Of a DNA stretch of 64,000 nt, positions 13,719 to 37,260 are shown piece by piece. Made by a program: the position numbers and the translations under genes. Each line of letters opens with the position of its first letter. Within the stretch, counting starts at the first letter, position 1. Origin of the DNA: Nematostella vectensis. Lineage: Eukaryota; Cnidaria; Anthozoa; Actiniaria; Edwardsiidae. The stretch spans positions 6,633,459 to 6,697,458 of the forward strand of contig NC_064039.1 in NCBI RefSeq assembly GCF_932526225.1. The letters are read 5' to 3'. The notes beneath the pieces were generated by a model that saw nothing but the letters and a program-made list of their open reading frames with translations, did no database searches and had not been told where the DNA came from.

Positions 13719-14732
13719 GAAATTTCCCCTCAAGAAAACCACGCAAACTGAGAGGTCGCCAAAGAGACTCCCGCGGAGCATAGCTTTTGACAAAGTCTTT
13801 ACTTTGTTCCTACGTTCCAAACACATTCTGACAGAACTTAACGTAACTCAAACAGAAATAGCCAATCCTATACCGCACCATAGCGCACCGCGTGCATTTA
13901 AGAGCCCCATGATAAAAGCTACAAGCAAGTACCATTATTCAATCAAACATCGCTCTAAGTTTGGTCGATATAAAAGAATCGGAGCAAGATTTATACGCAA
14001 ATTGGATACAACTGTTGCAATGTTGATTGCACTTTAATGACCTTAAATGAAAGCTGCGACGAATAACGTGAATAATGAGTTCGGCTTAAAATGTTGGACA
14101 AATGACGGTGCAGTTTTAGATGAAGGTACAGTTAAAATACGGTAAATTTCATGTTTGTAGTTTTTCAAAAGTTCGCATGTGTTCAAACGAAATGATTCAG
14201 GTATTTTGCATGCTATTTGACTGTTTCTAGATCTCTTGATTTTCTAGCGCAGGAATTCACCTGTAATCTAATCCTTCTTCGCGTGTTGTGCTATCATGGG
14301 AAAGACGCCTCCACGATCGATTTCAACCCGCTGGGGGTTCGTTAGCCTCGAGGACCCGCCGACGAGACCATGGTGAGCGAAGGTAGGACTAAAGCCGCGG
14401 CTCTGTGCGAGACCGGATGTAGGGGGTTTTGACCATGTGTTCTTTATTAAGGGGACTGTGGCCAGTTTTAGGTGAAGAACTTTGCTTTCTCATCAAATAA
14501 GGTTATACAATTGCTCTAAGAACATGTTCAAATAGCTATGTTTATATCTTCAGTGTCTGTAAAGTGCAAAAAGCTGAAGAATGCACTATCCTAGTCTACG
14601 AAGCTTAAAAATACACGGGAACGCTTGCTTCGCAGGTCAACCGTCCCTATGATTTGTTCCAAATATGGAAGATTCCTTTGCGTCTCGAAGTGGACTAGAG
14701 GGAAAATGGCGAGGGGTACTAAAGCTAAAAAT

Positions 14733-14825
14733 GTCACTCGAAGGGGCACATGAGAGATAGGTTGTCACTGAGGGGGGTACACGAGACATAGATCGTCACT
14801 TAGTGGGAGCAACGAAGATAGCCAC
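14733..14825. repeat. Three-copy ~31-bp degenerate tandem repeat
   Basis: GTCACT begins each unit at 14733, 14764 and 14795, followed by variants of AGGGGGGTACACGAGACATAG. It is short and diverged. Confidence 0.6.
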
Positions 14826-17524
14826 GTAGTACACAATGTACTCATTTCACTTATATTAGCAACAGTGGGGGGCATTCTGGTCCCTCCCTGGGAGTCACGT
14901 TGTCATCTTATCTATTCTAACGACCCCCTCGTGGGCTATCATTACAATGGAGAGGGAGCAAAATAATTTTACTAATTGGACGTCGATCCGCTAGCATGCG
15001 AGCGCCAGAAAATGTTATAGCAAGCCTTTAGATTACTAGCAAAATCCTGGATGGGAATTCGAGCATGCGCGCATCAGGCGCGTTTTCGGGGATCATCCGA
15101 GTCCCTCTGGGCGTTTTACTCGCCCGCGCCCTGAGACAAAGGACTTGTTAAAGATTTATATACAACAGTGAGTTATGTAACGTGCTGCTTTTTTTTCCCA
15201 TAAGCACGATACAACAGATATACGACTTAAGCGCAAATAACGTAAGCCTGTAACACCGTAATTACCAGTTAGGGACATTTAAGGACCGGATGCAAGGCCT
15301 CTAAATTCGCGATTTACAAAACCTAAGATAGAATGACCAGGAGTGGCAAATGGTTAACATCTAAAGTTCGATTATAGAGGCATTTACTAGGAAACATATA
15401 ATACGTCTATCACAAAGCCCACTGGAAATAAAAGACATTTTTGGTATTTATATTGTAAGCGTTAGTCAATCTTTTACCTAACCAAAACTATAGCAGAAAA
15501 GGTAAGCTAGAATAGACCAGAGTCGGTATTCCGGCCGGATGACGACCGAGTTGGCAGATAACTCTAAACGCCAATAATGATATAGCCATCAAAAGAATGT
15601 TGATATTTCTGTCGCTCATAAGCACACAGTCCTCCCAGGTCAATACCGATGATTATCTGTAAAAGTGATCTTTCTCGACAAGAGGGGAGGGAAGAGATAA
15701 GTGCCTTGTCAGCGCCAACTATCGATATCAGTGTCGCGTTAGGTAGAGTTTAAGAGCCGGTAATAGTCATCATCTTTCATGAGGCTCAAGAGTCCGTTAG
15801 ATGCCAGTTAAGGTTCTTTTCTCTGATTGATATGTTGCTGGAGCACTCAGATGAGTAGAGTGGGAGCTCTAATTGGGTTCTTAAGACGCGGTCTTTTGCT
15901 CTTGTTTCATGCTTGAAATATGTTGAAAATGCAAACATTGATTTGTAAAGAAATTATCTGATGACAAACACAGTAGTGATAATAGTTTAAAAAAAACTGT
16001 GGGATTCAGACGCTGATTTCTATCGTAGACGTGCCAACACATTAATGCAATTTCACACGAAAAAGAGGCATAATCGGACCTGAGGCGTGAAACATTCGCA
16101 GGTTATTACTCCAGTAGTAGTAACTGCAAATGACGACCGCAGTGACTCATTCAGGCGATTACACTAATCCAGCACGAAAAATGCTTCGCATACTTCCTAA
16201 AAACGCGATATTTTGTTGGTATAGAGTATAGGATGGTCCAGCTCAGAATACATGAAATAACAAGATCAAGAAAACCTCATAAAGACTGTTTGATTGGTGT
16301 TTCTTTGAGTAAGAACTCTATTGCCCGCCCCTCATCAATAGCGGATGAGAAACTTATGATAAACGCCGCCACAGGAAAGGACCATCGCAATTAACAGCGC
16401 GAACATTCTGGTGCACCAACACAAATATGACGTCATATTACTTCCGTTTTCACATAGTAATCGGACGGGGAGCGGTATTTTATGGTGAAAAAATTTCTGC
16501 AAAAGAATGAGGCAGTGTTGACCCAGCCGTGTTGGAGAGAGCCCCTTACAATTGCCTCAAGACTTCGAAAAATTTCGGCAACGCTACAATAAAAGGATGT
16601 TTGGTTCTGTCATCTCTTTACGTAGGCGTTCGTCAAAGTAATGTCCATCGCTTGTGATACTGTTATCATTGACAGTGATAGCTTGCTTTTTATAGCATGT
16701 GTGCTTTTCCACTAAAAATTCCTCGAGTTCTTGAGGTTTTTTAGTCGAGAGATATAACCGATAAACTGGACCTACGCACCCGGCGCTCTCACACCTGTCC
16801 GTCCCAAGCATACCGCTGAACCAAAGGCATCTACGTCTTATCCGAGGTTTACAAACTATACCGCAAATATCGGACAATAAAGAATTTTTCTCTCTCACCG
16901 CTTATAATTACTGTCTGTTTACAAACTGATTAAACACGGGCGCTATGAAGAGGTGTTGCTTTGTTTACCTTCGCGCATTGTATTCGCCCGAGTCAGCGCA
17001 TTGTTCGCGATCGGTTTGTTTTGATCGGCGTACTATTGACAGTTTGACTTCATGAGTGGAGAGGACCGGTTAAATGAAACCCTCACTTAAACCCTTCTTT
17101 TGCACACACAAAGATAATAGACGCTAATTATACACAGAAAGTGTAAAAAAAGTCCCGGGAATGGTTAAGTGCTGAGCCAAGCAGTTGGTATCGTGTGTAT
17201 CATTTGCGTGCGTCAAAGGGGAATCGGTCAAGTTCCCTGTATCGCTTTTGAGCCGTCCAAGATACATCCTAATCTCGCTGACAAATCAGATCTTCAAAAC
17301 ATCCGCCTGTTATGGCTTTAGATATTGTCATCCTGAGTCTCTCCGTAATTATGTTTAGAAGATTCTTATTAATGCATTGTTCGACTTGGCCTAATCACCG
17401 CCTCGAGTAAATCGAAGTGTGATTCGCACGGAGTGTAGGTGCGAGTTTAGGAATTCGGCAGTGGTTGTTACTAATGCCTCACGTACCTCAGGTGCTGTGG
17501 CATACCTGAAAGCATAAATCACGA

Positions 17525-17544
17525 GTCTTGGGACGTCCCAAGAC
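17525..17544. promoter_or_regulatory. 20-bp perfect palindrome with a GACGTC core upstream of FGF
   Basis: GTCTTGGGACGTCCCAAGAC is its own reverse complement and lies about 530 bp upstream of the plus-strand FGF start. The GACGTC centre resembles bZIP-type sites. A regulatory role is inferred from position and symmetry only. Confidence 0.45.
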
Positions 17545-17984
17545 ATCGAGTCTCAACCATAGCCTCTACCTCACGTCATAAACCAAGGCCCCGGCGCTAA
17601 GCCCGCGCGATTCCACATTTAAAATTTAATTAAGGCGTGAAATGCGCGATTTGACACCTTCGGGGTCAAGCCCGCACTACGGGTGATAAAGATATTGATA
17701 ACGATCTTAATTACAATTGCAGTCGATTGTTTTACGCGCCTTAGCCACACCTCTTGGGCCTTACTCTCACCATGAGCACATGATGAGGGATAACCGTAAC
17801 GATACACCAACCATCCCTCCACCTTTCGCCGCGTCCAACCGCTTACCGGCCTCGGCTCCGTGTATACTGTCTGGTGCAAGAGTAGGCTATGTAATACATT
17901 TCCGCTTACACTTCCTTGTCGATTGTTCGCCGGGTTTTGTGTCGCCCTATCCCATGCTGTGATGCGCGGACAGCGCAGTGACCG

Positions 17985-17992
17985 TATTTAAA
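17985..17992 (+). promoter_or_regulatory. Possible TATA-like element of the plus-strand FGF gene
   Basis: TATTTAAA lies 79 bp before the FGF start codon at 18071, a spacing that would allow a short 5' UTR. No initiator was verified. Confidence 0.3.
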
Positions 17993-18070
17993 TGACGTGC
18001 GACTAGAACACGAAAATAGACTGGCGCTAGGCAGCATCGCGCACGGACCGTCGGAGACACACACATCGAC

Positions 18071-28153
<10,083 letters not shown>

Positions 28154-29459
28154 AAGAAGCGCAAATATGGCTACTTAATTATGAACACTGTCATTGTTGC
28201 GTTGGACACATAGACTTCAGAATCGCTCGACTCAAAAAATCGCAAACTCGAAGAGAAACTTTTTAGCTTGAAATTTATCGAGTTGTGCTGGAGTTTATTT
28301 AATTCAAATCTATATTTAACTATTGGATATTTTCGTTAGTTAGCTATGTGAGATGTCAAGGGATGTAACTGAAGTGTGATATGTGGAGAAAAAAGTGCAT
28401 TTAAAGGAAACGCTAGCATTTCGTACCGTTGACAATATACAAACGCCTAGTGTCGAATGGTAGTTCTATGACCGAAAGCGGCCTATTGGTACTTTATTAT
28501 TTAACAAAAGTAATAAATAAACCAGCGATGCCAGAACCATACAATGTTGAACTATGATGAATTAGTAAAGAATAATTCAAAAATAGACATATTTCTCGGC
28601 ATAAGGTAGAAATATTTTGAGCTCCGGGGTTCCTTTTCTGTTGTAGAACTGCAACCTTGTGCTGTTTACGAATTTTGAAATAGGTGCACATTCTTGCGCA
28701 TCACTTATTAAAAGAGTGTAGGATAGAATCCGTTGTTAGTTGGCACACGGCAGTGGCGTAGCCAGGAGGGGGCCCTTTTCTCCTGTATTTTGGATAATGT
28801 CTCATACATTTACTGCATTTTTGACTGCTAGAAGGGGGGGCACTTGGTCACCCCCCTGGCTACGCCCCTGCACAGGATCATCTCTTTGTTTCATAACTAA
28901 AAGTTGATTTCTATAAACTCGGTAGGCTGACTCAAATGGAAATTTGAAAGAAGAAATATGAGTTATTTACCACTAGAGTAACGTATCATTGGAAATATGG
29001 GACATACCATTTGCCCTAAAAGTACGTAGAAGCATTTCAGATGTAGTGTTTCATATGAGATGTGGTGTTTCATATCAGATGAGGTGGTTCATATTTTGGG
29101 AACTACGCGTGTAAATATCAAAGTTATAAATACTATATATAATCATGTTAACTGTTTTTATAAGACCAATACAAGTTGCGATTGACAAAGAAAAAAGTAG
29201 GATCGTCGATCAAAATGGAATAAACTTAAATTTAAATATATATGATTTAGAAATTATCACCCACTAAAATAGAACTATAAATTGGTACAATGTCATATTT
29301 TGATTCTATAACAATGTACATACTTTAAAAAATGTTTGTTATGCTGAACGCCTGGCTGCAAGTGCTATGATGACGGAGTTGTGTTCTGTGTTTGGGTGTA
29401 AAATATTTAGGACAAGCTTGATAAGCACTAGTAGAAAATAAATGACGTAACTTATTGAA
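28154..29459. other. 3' flank of the FGF gene, no gene seen
   Basis: Likely 3' UTR followed by intergenic DNA. An AATAAA at 28512-28517 is a candidate polyadenylation signal, about 360 bp past the stop. A short transposon remnant lies at 28751-28870, and two near-identical TTTCATATxAGATGxGGT words lie near 29050-29090. Confidence 0.4.
28751..28870. mobile_element. 120-bp MITE with CAGxGGCGTAGCCAGG ends
   Basis: The left terminus is CAGTGGCGTAGCCAGGAGGG; the right terminus, read on the other strand, is CAGGGGCGTAGCCAGGGGGG. Such ends are common in short non-autonomous DNA transposons of many animals. Flanks (GCACACGG and CACAGGAT) show at most a degraded target duplication. It has no coding capacity. 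Confidence 0.7.
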
Positions 29460-30228
29460 AATATGCCGTATTTTTTTCCACCTAAGCCATGTTTGCCGAA
29501 TTATTTACCCCATCCCTCCCTGTTTGCCTATTTTTTTACCCTACCCTTCCCTGTTTGCCGTATTTATTTTACCCTACCCTTTCCTGTTTGCTGTATTTAT
29601 TTTACCCTACCCTTTCCTGTTTGCCGTATTTATTTTACCCTACCCCTCCCTGTTTGCCGTATTTTTTTTTATCCTACTCCTCCCTGTTTGCCGTATTTTT
29701 TTTACCCTACCCCTCCCTGTTTGCCGTATTTTTTTTACCCTATCCCACCCTGTTTGCCGTATTTTTTTTACCCTACCCCTCCCTGTTTGCCGTATTTTTT
29801 TTTACCCTACCCCTCCCTGTTTGCCGTATTTTTTTTACCCTACCCCTCCCTGTTTGCCGTATTTTTTTTACCCTACTCCTCCCTGTTTGCCGGTTTTTTT
29901 TACCCTATCCCACCCTGTTTGCCGTATTTTTTTAACCTACCCCTCCCTGTTTGCCTATTTTTTTTTTACCCTATCCCACCCTGTTTGCCGTACTTTTGTA
30001 CCCTACTCCACCCTGTTTGCCGTATTTTTTTTACCCTACCCCTCCCTGTTTGCCTATTTTTTTTTTACCCTACCCCACCCTGTTTGCCGTACTTTTTTAC
30101 CCTACTCCACCCTGTTTGCCGTATTTTTACCCTACTCCTCCCTGTTTGCCGTATTTTTTACCCCACTCCTCCACGTTTACCGAATTTTTTACCCCATCCC
30201 ACCCTGTCTGCCGTATTTTTTACCCTGC
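29460..30228. repeat. ~36-bp polypyrimidine minisatellite, more than 20 copies
   Basis: The unit is TACCCTACCCCTCCCTGTTT then GCCGTA and a T run of variable length (4-10). The plus strand is almost pure pyrimidine for about 750 bp. Long open frames in all three plus frames (for example 29455-30246) result from this composition and are not genes. Confidence 0.95.
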
Positions 30229-31290
30229 GTCTACACTAGCGTGTGACTGCGGTTACACTAGCGGGTGCGTCTGCACTAACGGGTGCGTCTACACTAGCGT
30301 GTGACTGCGGTTACACTAGCGGGTGCGTCTGCACTAGTGTGTGAGTGCGTCTGCACTAGCGGGTGCGACTACACTAGTGTGTGAGTGCGTCTACACTAGC
30401 GGGTGCGTCTACACTAGCGGGTGCGACTACACTAGCGTGTGACTGCGGTTACACTAGCGGGTGCGTCTACACTAGCGTGTGACTGCGGTTACACTAGCGG
30501 GTACGTCTGCACTAACGGGTGCGTTCGCACTGGTGGGAACGTTTACGCTAGCTAGTGCGTCTAAACTAGCGGGGCGTTTATACTAGCGGATGCGTCTAAA
30601 CTAGCGGGTGCGTCTGAACTAGCGTGTGAGTGCGGTTACACTAGCGGGTGCTTTCTTACCAGCGGGTGCGACTACACTAGTGTGCGAGTGCGTCTGCACT
30701 AGCGGGTGCGACTACACTAGTGTGTGAGTGCGTCTGCACTAGCGGGTGCGACTACACTAGTGTGTGAGTGCGTCTACACTAGCGGGTGCGTCTACACTAG
30801 CGGGTGCGACTACACTAGTGTGTGAGTGCGTCTACACTAGCGGGTGCGTCTACACTAGCGGGTGCGTCTGCACTAGCGGGTGCTTCCATACTAGCTAGTG
30901 CGGTTACACTAGCGGGTGCTTTCTTACCAGCGGGTGCGACTACACTAGTGTGCGAGTGCGGTTACACTAGGGGTGCGTCTGCACTAGCGGGTGTATCTAC
31001 ACTAGCGGGTGCGTCTACACTAGCGGGTGCGTCTGCACTAGCGGGTGCGTCTGCACTAGCGGGTGCGTCTACACTAGCGGGTGCGACTACACTAGCGGGT
31101 GCGTCTGCACTAGCGGGTGCGTCTACACTAGCGGGTGCGACTACACTAGCGTGCGAGTGCGGTTACACTAGCGGGTGCGTCTGCACTAGCGGGTGCGTCT
31201 GCACAAGCGTGTGAGTGCGTCTACACTAGCGGGTGCTTCCATACTAGCTAGTGCGGCTACACTAGCGGGCGAAACTAGAGGGTACGTTTT
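30229..31290. repeat. 18-bp minisatellite (ACTAGCGGGTGCGTCTAC), more than 50 copies
   Basis: Units are variants of CTACACTAGCGGGTGCGT, mixed with GTGTGAGTGCGTCTGCAC and GTGACTGCGGTTACACTA forms. As 18 is a multiple of three, the frame at 30822-31214 stays open and reads as a TLAGAS/ALAGAS repeat. It has no signal peptide, start context or other domain, so I treat it as non-coding. It directly abuts the polypyrimidine minisatellite. Confidence 0.93.
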
Positions 31291-32837
31291 TACTGGGGGT
31301 GCGTTTATAATAGCGGGGACATCAATATTAGTGTGTGTGTGCATATGTCTATCCACCTGCGGTTGCTGCTATAGGTTTCAGTGCATCTACAGCAGTTAGT
31401 TCGTAGGGGCGAGACCTACAAATAAGTTGGTTTAATATTTGTATATTGGTGTAAAAGGGCTTGTAAAAGGTCAGATAATCATTCCTCGTTATTGTCATGT
31501 GGCAACAGCATTTGTCAAGTCAAGTTATTCTTTGCGTTACCATAGTGTCTGTCTAGCAGTCAGCAGCCTTTGCCTCGTTCCCATGCTACCCTTGGTCATC
31601 TCTACTTCTCGTAGGGACAATGTTAGTCAGGTAACCATTTGAGTAAAAGCGCTTTTTGTTTTACAGGGATTACACAGTCGAATGAAGGCAGTTTGGAGGC
31701 AATATAGCGTGCGTAGCTAATGTTCAACGCTGATAAAGAAAACAGGCGTGATTTAAAAAAATAAACAGAAACCTGATAAAACATAATGTACCCCGGCGCC
31801 ACCACCAGGGAACAAACTCGTAGATCACGTATGATCCCCACTAGAAAAGACCGGAAGCCGCAAGAAGGAAGGGATTAACACAGTTAATTCATCGCGCTAC
31901 AGGGGAACGGAGCCCAAGAAGAAATAATCACCGGGTTAGGGATAATCAGGCAACCGTATCGTCACGAATTAGCACTCAGACTATTGCCCGAGGGTCTAGT
32001 GTTTTTCTTTCTCCACCACACATTTTCTGAGGGAGGGGAGGGAAATTACGCTGATCTCTAAATAGGTGAAAAACCATAGGTTTTAGCAAACAAGGTAATA
32101 TTTATAGAATTCTTGGCTTTCTTATATAGATATTCATATAGTAGCGTGCGTATACATCTGGTATATTCCAATACTTCAGGTCTCGGATAAATTGCAGTGT
32201 TGTTCAATGTATTCTTGCTGAACACATGTATGCATACCAGCTTTTCAGCTTTCCCTTTTACAATCCTTTGATCCATTGTATAATGGGGGAGTGGGGCGGG
32301 GAGGGGGGGCTAGCTCAATAGAATAACATGTTTAGTTCAATTCGTACCCATCATGTACTAGAATATTTCCAAGTCTAACACGCAGCCCGTGTCCTTTTTA
32401 CCCATGATGCTTAGCACACGGAATGCTTGTGATCTTACTTATAAGAAAGCTTTTCTTAAAGGATTATAAATGGCGCATATTCTTTCGTGCCAATCTGAAA
32501 AGCTCTATAAGCTTCGTAATTTTAGTTTTTATCTTTTTCAAATGACAAAATGGAGAACTACAGCCCTTTTGGTGGGTGAAGGGAGACTGGTTTGGATTCA
32601 GGAACTTTTTTGATGTATATAGTGGCTTTCAAATCATTGCATTTACTATTATCATTATCTTTTAATCAGTTTTTTTTTTGGGGGGGGTATACGCTACAAT
32701 ATAAAATTAGCCTTTAAACACGTTATTTCTCGCAATTGTTAAAATACAATTACCGCGAAATCGAATAATCTTGAAACCCCACAATTTACTTAAAGTTGTT
32801 AGTTCCATTCATGTTTTAATTCTTTAGAAGTACAATA

Positions 32838-32973
32838 CAGTGGTACCTCGTTAGTAACGACACTTGGGATCAAGAAATCCGTCCTCGCTAGGGATGTCTT
32901 TGTTACGCGGGTTAAGATTACAGGATAAACAAACACTTTTTATAGTGAACTGTCCTTAATAACGAGGTGTCTG
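32838..32973. mobile_element. 136-bp Tigger/pogo-like MITE
   Basis: Flanked by TA on both sides. The left end is CAGTGGTACCTCGTTAGTAA; the right end on the other strand is CAGACACCTCGTTATTAAGG. A CAG...CTG core, ACCTCGTTA in both ends and TA flanks are the hallmarks of Tc1/mariner-pogo elements. No transposase remains. Confidence 0.6.
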
Positions 32974-33069
32974 TAGTAAGGATGTACTTCAAGAGTAGGA
33001 TTCACGGTTCACCTCATCCGAAGGTTCTTTAGTAGACCAATGTGGTCAATCTGTAGTTCGTTGCCCTTG

Positions 33070-33250
33070 ATGGACGCTGCGCAGGGGGATGATGCTGAAT
33101 TAGACCGCTGGCTTGTGGCGAATAAAACGGCGCGCAGGGAAATGAAATGCTGAACCAGAGACCTCTCGCTTGTAGCGGATAGAACGGCGCGCAAGGAGAT
33201 ATAATCCTGGCCCAGAGACCTCGGGCTTGTAGCGGATAGAACGGCGCGCT
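33070..33250. repeat. ~57-bp tandem repeat, three copies
   Basis: Units share GCTTGTAGCGGATAGAACGG followed by CGCGCAAGGAGATATAATCC and CCAGAGACCTC. The anchor ACGGCGCGC recurs every 57 bp (about 33127, 33184, 33241), and the first copy is more diverged. Confidence 0.8.
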
Positions 33251-36200
33251 AATGATTTTCTAAGGAATGTCCTCTATTTCCTCCGGGGTTGCGAGACCCA
33301 AGCTCATCAACCAGCAATTACCCATTTTAGTTTGTCTGTCAGCACAAGAAGTAGCGATTACAGATCAGAAGCCGAGCCGTTTCTCAAAGAGTCCTAGCGC
33401 GACCTTGTGCGGGTAGAAAAAAAACAATAGAAAAGAAGCAATAGAAGTTATAGAGTAGATATTTTTGACGAAATCACGAAGAAAACGCCTTTGATGGAAT
33501 ATTTTGTTTAAGAAAAACTGCGTAGATAAAGAAGGCTCAGTAATGAACATACAAAAGCAGATATAGACTATCACGTAAATGAAAAGCAGATCAAAACGGC
33601 TATATTGCGAGTAAAGGGGGCGATAGATGTGAGTGAATTCCTAGTATACTTCTTCTATTTCACCTTAATGTCTGTACTGCACGTTTCGGAGTAGTGAACT
33701 TTGGCAAAAACTCTCCAGAGGGCCACCCGGAATCCATGTAATCGCTCTTAAATGAAGATAGAATGGTTTCGAATGATCACAAGAGGCTGGTGCCTGTTTG
33801 CATTTGTCTGCCTTCCCGGAAAACAAATATTGCGTTTGCTCCGCTTATGGTTACACGCCGAGGTCAGCTACGTGATTGGAGCCCGTGTGATTTATCATTC
33901 TGAGTCAAGGAATCTCGAAAAGCTCCCATAGTTACGAAAAACGCCCACATCGATCTAAAACGACGACATATAAGACTGCGCGCAATGCGAGCTCATCGGT
34001 ATCGTAATATGACAACTGTTGTACATGGCTGGCAGGGGGAACACTCTTCCTTAGGTGAAAACATCCAAGGCTTTTCATTCTATTAAATGCCACGAAACGA
34101 GGAAGAAATTAATGTGAAATTTAGTCACTTTCGTGCTTCTCAAAATCTAAAAATTGTCAAAACGCCCTCGTGTCCTCCCTCGCCACTATGCCCTATGTAA
34201 AAAAAGGAAAGTAAGAGCCACAGAAATAGTATAATTCATATAAAGTAGCCCAAAAATTCACATGGTAAGAAAAATATATATCCAAATGTCTATTTAACAT
34301 GCAAGGTTATTGTTATCAAGAAAATCCGAAAGGACTCATTCTTTTGTTTGGGTGATGCGTACCGTATGCTTTATTTTCAGATTTCTACCTTCTTAGGGGA
34401 TGACCGCTGAGTGTTCGACAATGAGTAGGGGCTCGCCAAGAATCACCGACGATATCGTACCCTGAAAGTAGATAAGAAAATTACCTGTTATTTCTGATTA
34501 TCCGTTGAAAGGCCTGCGAATGCCAAATGGATTTAGGAGTCCTAAAAAAATCAGTCACGGTTACCCATATTCGCGTAGGTTTTAGCCAAATCGAATTCTC
34601 GTCTCCGGATTTGCTCACATTTGTGTGTGTGTCTGCAAGCGCACTTGCTAATACTAGGCGCCAAGAACACGGTGACAACTCGGACCAATTGATTCCCATT
34701 TGGTGATCATTCGGTGCCAATCCGGTGCCGTGCGCCTGGTACGGCTGAAACTAGCAGCAAAACTAAGCGACTGAGCGTTTGAAATAAAAAAAACAAATGA
34801 TCGGACGGGGAAGAGACGTTTCCGGTATTTCATAGAGCCATAATAAAAGAAGGTAAAGATACAAAAAAGATTGAAAATTCACTGCGCTAATCAAAGTGTC
34901 GTGGCTATTCGAGAAGATTCAGCTAGCTGTTGCAAGACTGTATTCTATACAATCTATTTGTATTTCTTTTTTAGTAAAAATCGTAGTCTAAGGCTACGCA
35001 GTGTACGCGATCAACGCGCGCTCCCAAACCTGACCGTATGGACCTGCCAATATTTTGTTTCACATTCACTCCACAAACGCTACGTATTCTACGCTGGGAA
35101 TTCGGAAACAGTTATCCAAGTAACTGTGCTCGGATATCAGACAAAAAATTCTCTGCAATCTAAGTTTATTCAAACTGACCGGAAAGGGAAGCTTAAAGGT
35201 TGACAGTCCAAAAAATGGGGTAAGAAAACAAAATAAAGACGCTTCCGGCTCAGTCGCTAAGAAAAATGTTTTAGCTAGGCAACGGAAACCATGAAAACAT
35301 GACGGTTTCAACAATCTGCCAAGTATGGGCGAGGGTTTCTGCAGGTCTTTAAACGGGAACCAGTATTCGCCTTGATTAAAGATCGGGAAAGAGGATTTGG
35401 GTCACCAGGAATCTTAACTTTTAGGAACGAGATTGGATGTGAACAGCGATTTGAGCAGGATGGCGGAAATAGGGTGGCGGCCCCTAAGACCACACCATTT
35501 TTGTCATCCACATCTTAACGCAAAATAAGTGAGAAAAAGTCGCAAGAAAACGAAATCGACACCAGAATACCACTGATACCAGTATCGCTTGAATTATCCG
35601 ATAACAAAATTCGATCGAAATTCTTCAGGGTGGTGAAATGACAGCAATCTGTGGTGTCTTTCAGACTTCCACTTTTGTATTCTAAAGCAGCAGAAACATG
35701 ATGAAAGGGGGAAACTATACGTAGAAAATTACTGCTTTGATCGAGGGTAATAAAGCAAAAAAACTGAACGGTTTCGTTAAAGGGGACAGATTACCCTTCC
35801 CAAGATGCACTGTTTCGGGGCCACATGTTCTTATATCTACGGCCTAATAGTTAGAAATTCTTGACAAAATGTCACTGTACAGATTACTTATGACACTTTG
35901 AGAGGCTAAATAATGACTGTTTCCTGCGGATTATAACAACTCTGGCCGCTGAAAATCAAGGAAGGTACAACCTATCACCCCTCTCTCCACAAAAGCAGAC
36001 CCACAACAACGGAATCAAGAAGACCTTAAGAAAAGAAAGTAATATTTTGTGGTGGACAGATACTTAGGCGGGGCCATCTCGGGTCAAAAGGATCTTTCAT
36101 AACTATACTCTTCTATCTTGGTCGGTAACGAAATACATTATCGGTAACGATTCGCTTAAAACACCCAAAAAGAATGTCACATTTCAAATGGTCGGTCCAA

Positions 36201-37260
36201 ATATTCGGCGCCTTACACAAGGAAAAGTAAAACAAACGCTGTTGCGACACTAACAAGCACTGGGAAAATAGCTAACCACAATAAAGAGCACCTATGTTGT
36301 AAAATGAAAAGAGCTTTGAAAACATGCTATCAAAACAAACTTGCGCAAAGCTTCTATGAAAACATGAAATGATAATAAAATTGCGTTTACATGTTCAACA
36401 GAAATTGCGCAAAGCTGTAATGTCGTTCCCTGTCAAGCCAGAACTGTAATAGGGCTTTGAATTCCCTTCTATTAATTTTAAACCTCGTAACATAAGACAA
36501 CTCGGAGAAGTAGTTATTCAGCGCATAAATATTCACAAATTAACAGGGTTGTCGACTCATCAAAACCCGTCCAGCGAGCCGTGATTCTATCTTATCATAG
36601 CAGAGCAAAGTTTGAGATAACTTTTGACATGCACCGCATTACAAACAAACGCTACGGAAGCGCTCAAGGGCGTAGGATAGTTAGCGAGGCTGATGTAATA
36701 AGAAATGCGGCGCCCCCCAAATTACGTTCACGTCAATTGCAATTACGCTCAGTGATAGAGATAATGATCTAAATTAGCTTCAAGTACTGTGGCTTCGAGG
36801 TCCTTTGGTGCCACGGCTGAGAGATAATGTAATAAGAATGTTGAGTGTTACCTAGAGACTGACAGACTCTTACTTGAATGCCGATGCAATTAGGCCGATT
36901 TCGACTTGCGTTGTACTTGCTTATATGTCCTAATGAGAACCGAATTTAAATTAACCCTTAAAAAATCTATGGCTATGGCTATTTTTCAGGAGAAATGATA
37001 AGGATAAGGTGAACACGGGTCATTTAAAATATCCATACAAACGTAATTCGCGAAACTAAAACGTAATCATGACAGTGATAAGGGAGCCCAGACAAACTGC
37101 TCTTTGTACTTAATTTGAGAGCGCGTGATTCAGGGACCAAGGATTTTACAAGACTCCTTCTGTTGTTTTAACGTTTATCATATCCGACAACGTCAGACGA
37201 ATGTAACGGAAGCAAAACTTGGTTTAGGCTGGTCGGAGTCTTGATTACCAGCCGTGCGCC

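Larger units (their letters stand above)
11121..17980. other. Upstream region of the plus-strand FGF gene, no gene seen
   Basis: There is no supportable coding exon; the open frames at 13717-14037 (plus) and 16584-16898 (minus) lack motifs. Possible regulatory palindromes lie at 12553-12576, 16425-16438 (ATATGACGTCATAT, a full CRE core) and 17525-17544. GC and CpG content rises from about 17400 towards the FGF start. Confidence 0.4.

Noticed and set aside
13717..14037. 106-codon basic frame
   Set aside because: No domain, and it begins inside a direct repeat; chance frame likely.
29455..30304. Phe/Pro/Cys-rich open frames up to 263 codons
   Set aside because: All three plus frames are open because the polypyrimidine array has almost no stop codons.
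30822..31214. TLAGAS-repeat protein of 130 codons
   Set aside because: It is the 18-bp minisatellite read in one frame; no start context, signal or flanking domain.
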